Source: an uncultured Ruminococcus sp.
GTDB lineage: Bacteria > Bacillota_A > Clostridia > Oscillospirales > Ruminococcaceae
Assembly: GCA_947303535.1 (NCBI GenBank)
Contig: CAMYYQ010000089.1
Coordinates: forward strand, 1 to 5,888
Direction: 5' to 3'
Length of the DNA: 5,888 nt
The notes beneath the pieces were generated by a model. That model searched no databases and was not told the DNA's origin. It was given only the letters and a program-made list of their open reading frames with translations. Position numbers and translations under genes: made by a program. Of this stretch, positions 5,093-5,888 are shown in pieces (position 1 is the stretch's first letter; each line of letters begins with the position of its first letter).

Positions 5093-5888
5093 ATGGTGGA
5101 AAAACTTTTCAAGCTCAAAGAGCGCAGAACTAATGTAAAGACCGAAATCGCAGCAGGTATCACCACTTTTATGACTATGGCTTATATACTTGCCATTAAC
5201 CCGAATGTCCTTTCCGCAACAGGTATGGACGCAACTGCCGTACTCCTTGCGACTTGTCTTGCTTCATTTATCGGTACTGTCTGCATGGCTTTCATGGCTA
5301 ATCTGCCATTTGCTCTTTCCGCAGGTATGGGACTCAACGCCTACATGGCTTACACAGTCTGCGGAAATCTTGGCTATTCATGGCAGGTTGCTCTCCTTGC
5401 AGTATTTATCGAGGGTATCATTTTCATCATACTCTCGCTGACAAAGGTAAGAGAAGCTATCTTTGATGCGATACCTCTGTCGCTGAAACGGGCGGTATCC
5501 GTTGGTATCGGTCTGTTTATCGCCTTTATCGGACTACAGAATGCAGGTCTTGCAGTAGACTCCGCAACTCTTGTACAGCTGGTGGACTTCCGTGAAAACT
5601 TCAATACTACAGGAATTTGCGCACTTCTTGCTGTTATCGGACTGCTCACAATGGCGATTCTCTATATCAAAAGAGTTAAAGGCTCTATCCTCATCGGCAT
5701 ATTCGCAACATGGATACTCGGTATCATCTGCGAGGTAACAGGTCTTTACGTACCTGATGCGGAAATGGGCGTTTACACACTTATCCCCTCTTTCCAAATG
5801 ACTGACTTCACTTCTATCAGCAAGACATTCGGTCAGTGCTTCAACGTGGATTTTGACGCTGTTGGCATATTCAACTTTATTCAAAGTC
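5093..5888 (+). CDS. NCS2-family (AzgA/PbuG-like) purine permease, N-terminal part
   Basis: The gene runs off the window after 265 codons, roughly 55-60% of a typical member of this family. The protein is a polytopic inner-membrane carrier that imports guanine, hypoxanthine or adenine with protons. Family features are the N-terminal 'TEIAAGITTFMTMAYILAIN' (17-36), the conserved 'SAGMGLNAYMAY' (76-87) and 'LKRAVSVGIGLFIAFIGLQN' (131-150), with hydrophobic segments near 18-36, 47-67, 98-116, 135-151, 174-191 and 198-215. Translation starts at the ATG at 5093, with GAGG at 5081-5084 overlapping the hpt stop as the ribosome binding site. Pairing with hpt suits a pathway in which the imported base is trapped as a nucleotide. 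Which purine it prefers cannot be told from this part. Confidence 0.9.
   Translation, partial: MVEKLFKLKERRTNVKTEIAAGITTFMTMAYILAINPNVLSATGMDATAVLLATCLASFIGTVCMAFMANLPFALSAGMGLNAYMAYTVCGNLGYSWQVALLAVFIEGIIFIILSLTKVREAIFDAIPLSLKRAVSVGIGLFIAFIGLQNAGLAVDSATLVQLVDFRENFNTTGICALLAVIGLLTMAILYIKRVKGSILIGIFATWILGIICEVTGLYVPDAEMGVYTLIPSFQMTDFTSISKTFGQCFNVDFDAVGIFNFIQS

Noticed and set aside
5374..5884. Minus-strand frames opposite the permease gene.
   Set aside because: The plus strand encodes clear NCS2 permease motifs throughout; the antisense translations are not protein-like.
1..5888. CRISPR arrays, tRNA or rRNA genes, insertion sequences and phage genes.
   Set aside because: I saw no spaced direct repeats, no RNA gene signature and no transposase or integrase coding sequence in the window.

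Overview
The window looks like chromosomal DNA from a plant-fibre-degrading, low- to mid-GC Firmicute, most likely a cellulosome-forming Ruminococcus (R. flavefaciens-like). The grounds are a C-terminal dockerin with the 'SDAVLIMQ...ANPNKY / ADV...NDALAIQRYLL' style of that group, a long Thr linker, secreted pectin-degrading modules, strong AGGAGG-type ribosome binding sites and consensus sigma-A-type promoters. The genus is an inference from sequence style, not from a search.

Layout, left to right. At 1-412 (+) is the C-terminal end of a ribosomal protein S1-type gene, closed by a strong intrinsic terminator (425-450). A 58-residue two-helix membrane protein of unknown function follows (500-676, +). 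A hairpin at 680-720 then separates it from the convergent pectin locus. That locus occupies 738-4125 on the minus strand. It encodes, from N to C terminus, a signal peptide, a CE8 pectin methylesterase, a Ser-rich linker, a fibronectin-III-like module, a PL1 pectate lyase, a beta-rich accessory module, a 25-residue Thr linker and a dockerin. It is split into two reading frames near the linker (open frames overlap at 2872-2948).

The intergenic region 4126-4533 holds two divergent promoters, several short palindromes and a long leader for the pectin gene. From 4534 (+) runs a purine-salvage pair: hypoxanthine phosphoribosyltransferase (hpt), then 10 nt later an NCS2-family purine permease that runs off the window.

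The most interesting point is the pectin gene. The downstream frame begins in the middle of the fibronectin-like module, has no usable start codon or ribosome binding site before 2666, and has no signal peptide. The upstream frame ends six residues after its Ser-rich linker. Both facts argue for one bifunctional demethylesterase-lyase cellulosomal enzyme interrupted by a net 1-nt shift. It could be a real mutation, a sequence error or, less likely, recoding. If the shift is real, the esterase would be secreted without a dockerin, and the lyase would be leaderless or not made. The biochemical logic of the intact form is clear: CE8 removes methyl esters from homogalacturonan, producing the polygalacturonate that the PL1 lyase cleaves. 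The purine pair is a separate housekeeping unit: the permease imports nucleobase and Hpt converts it to a nucleotide.
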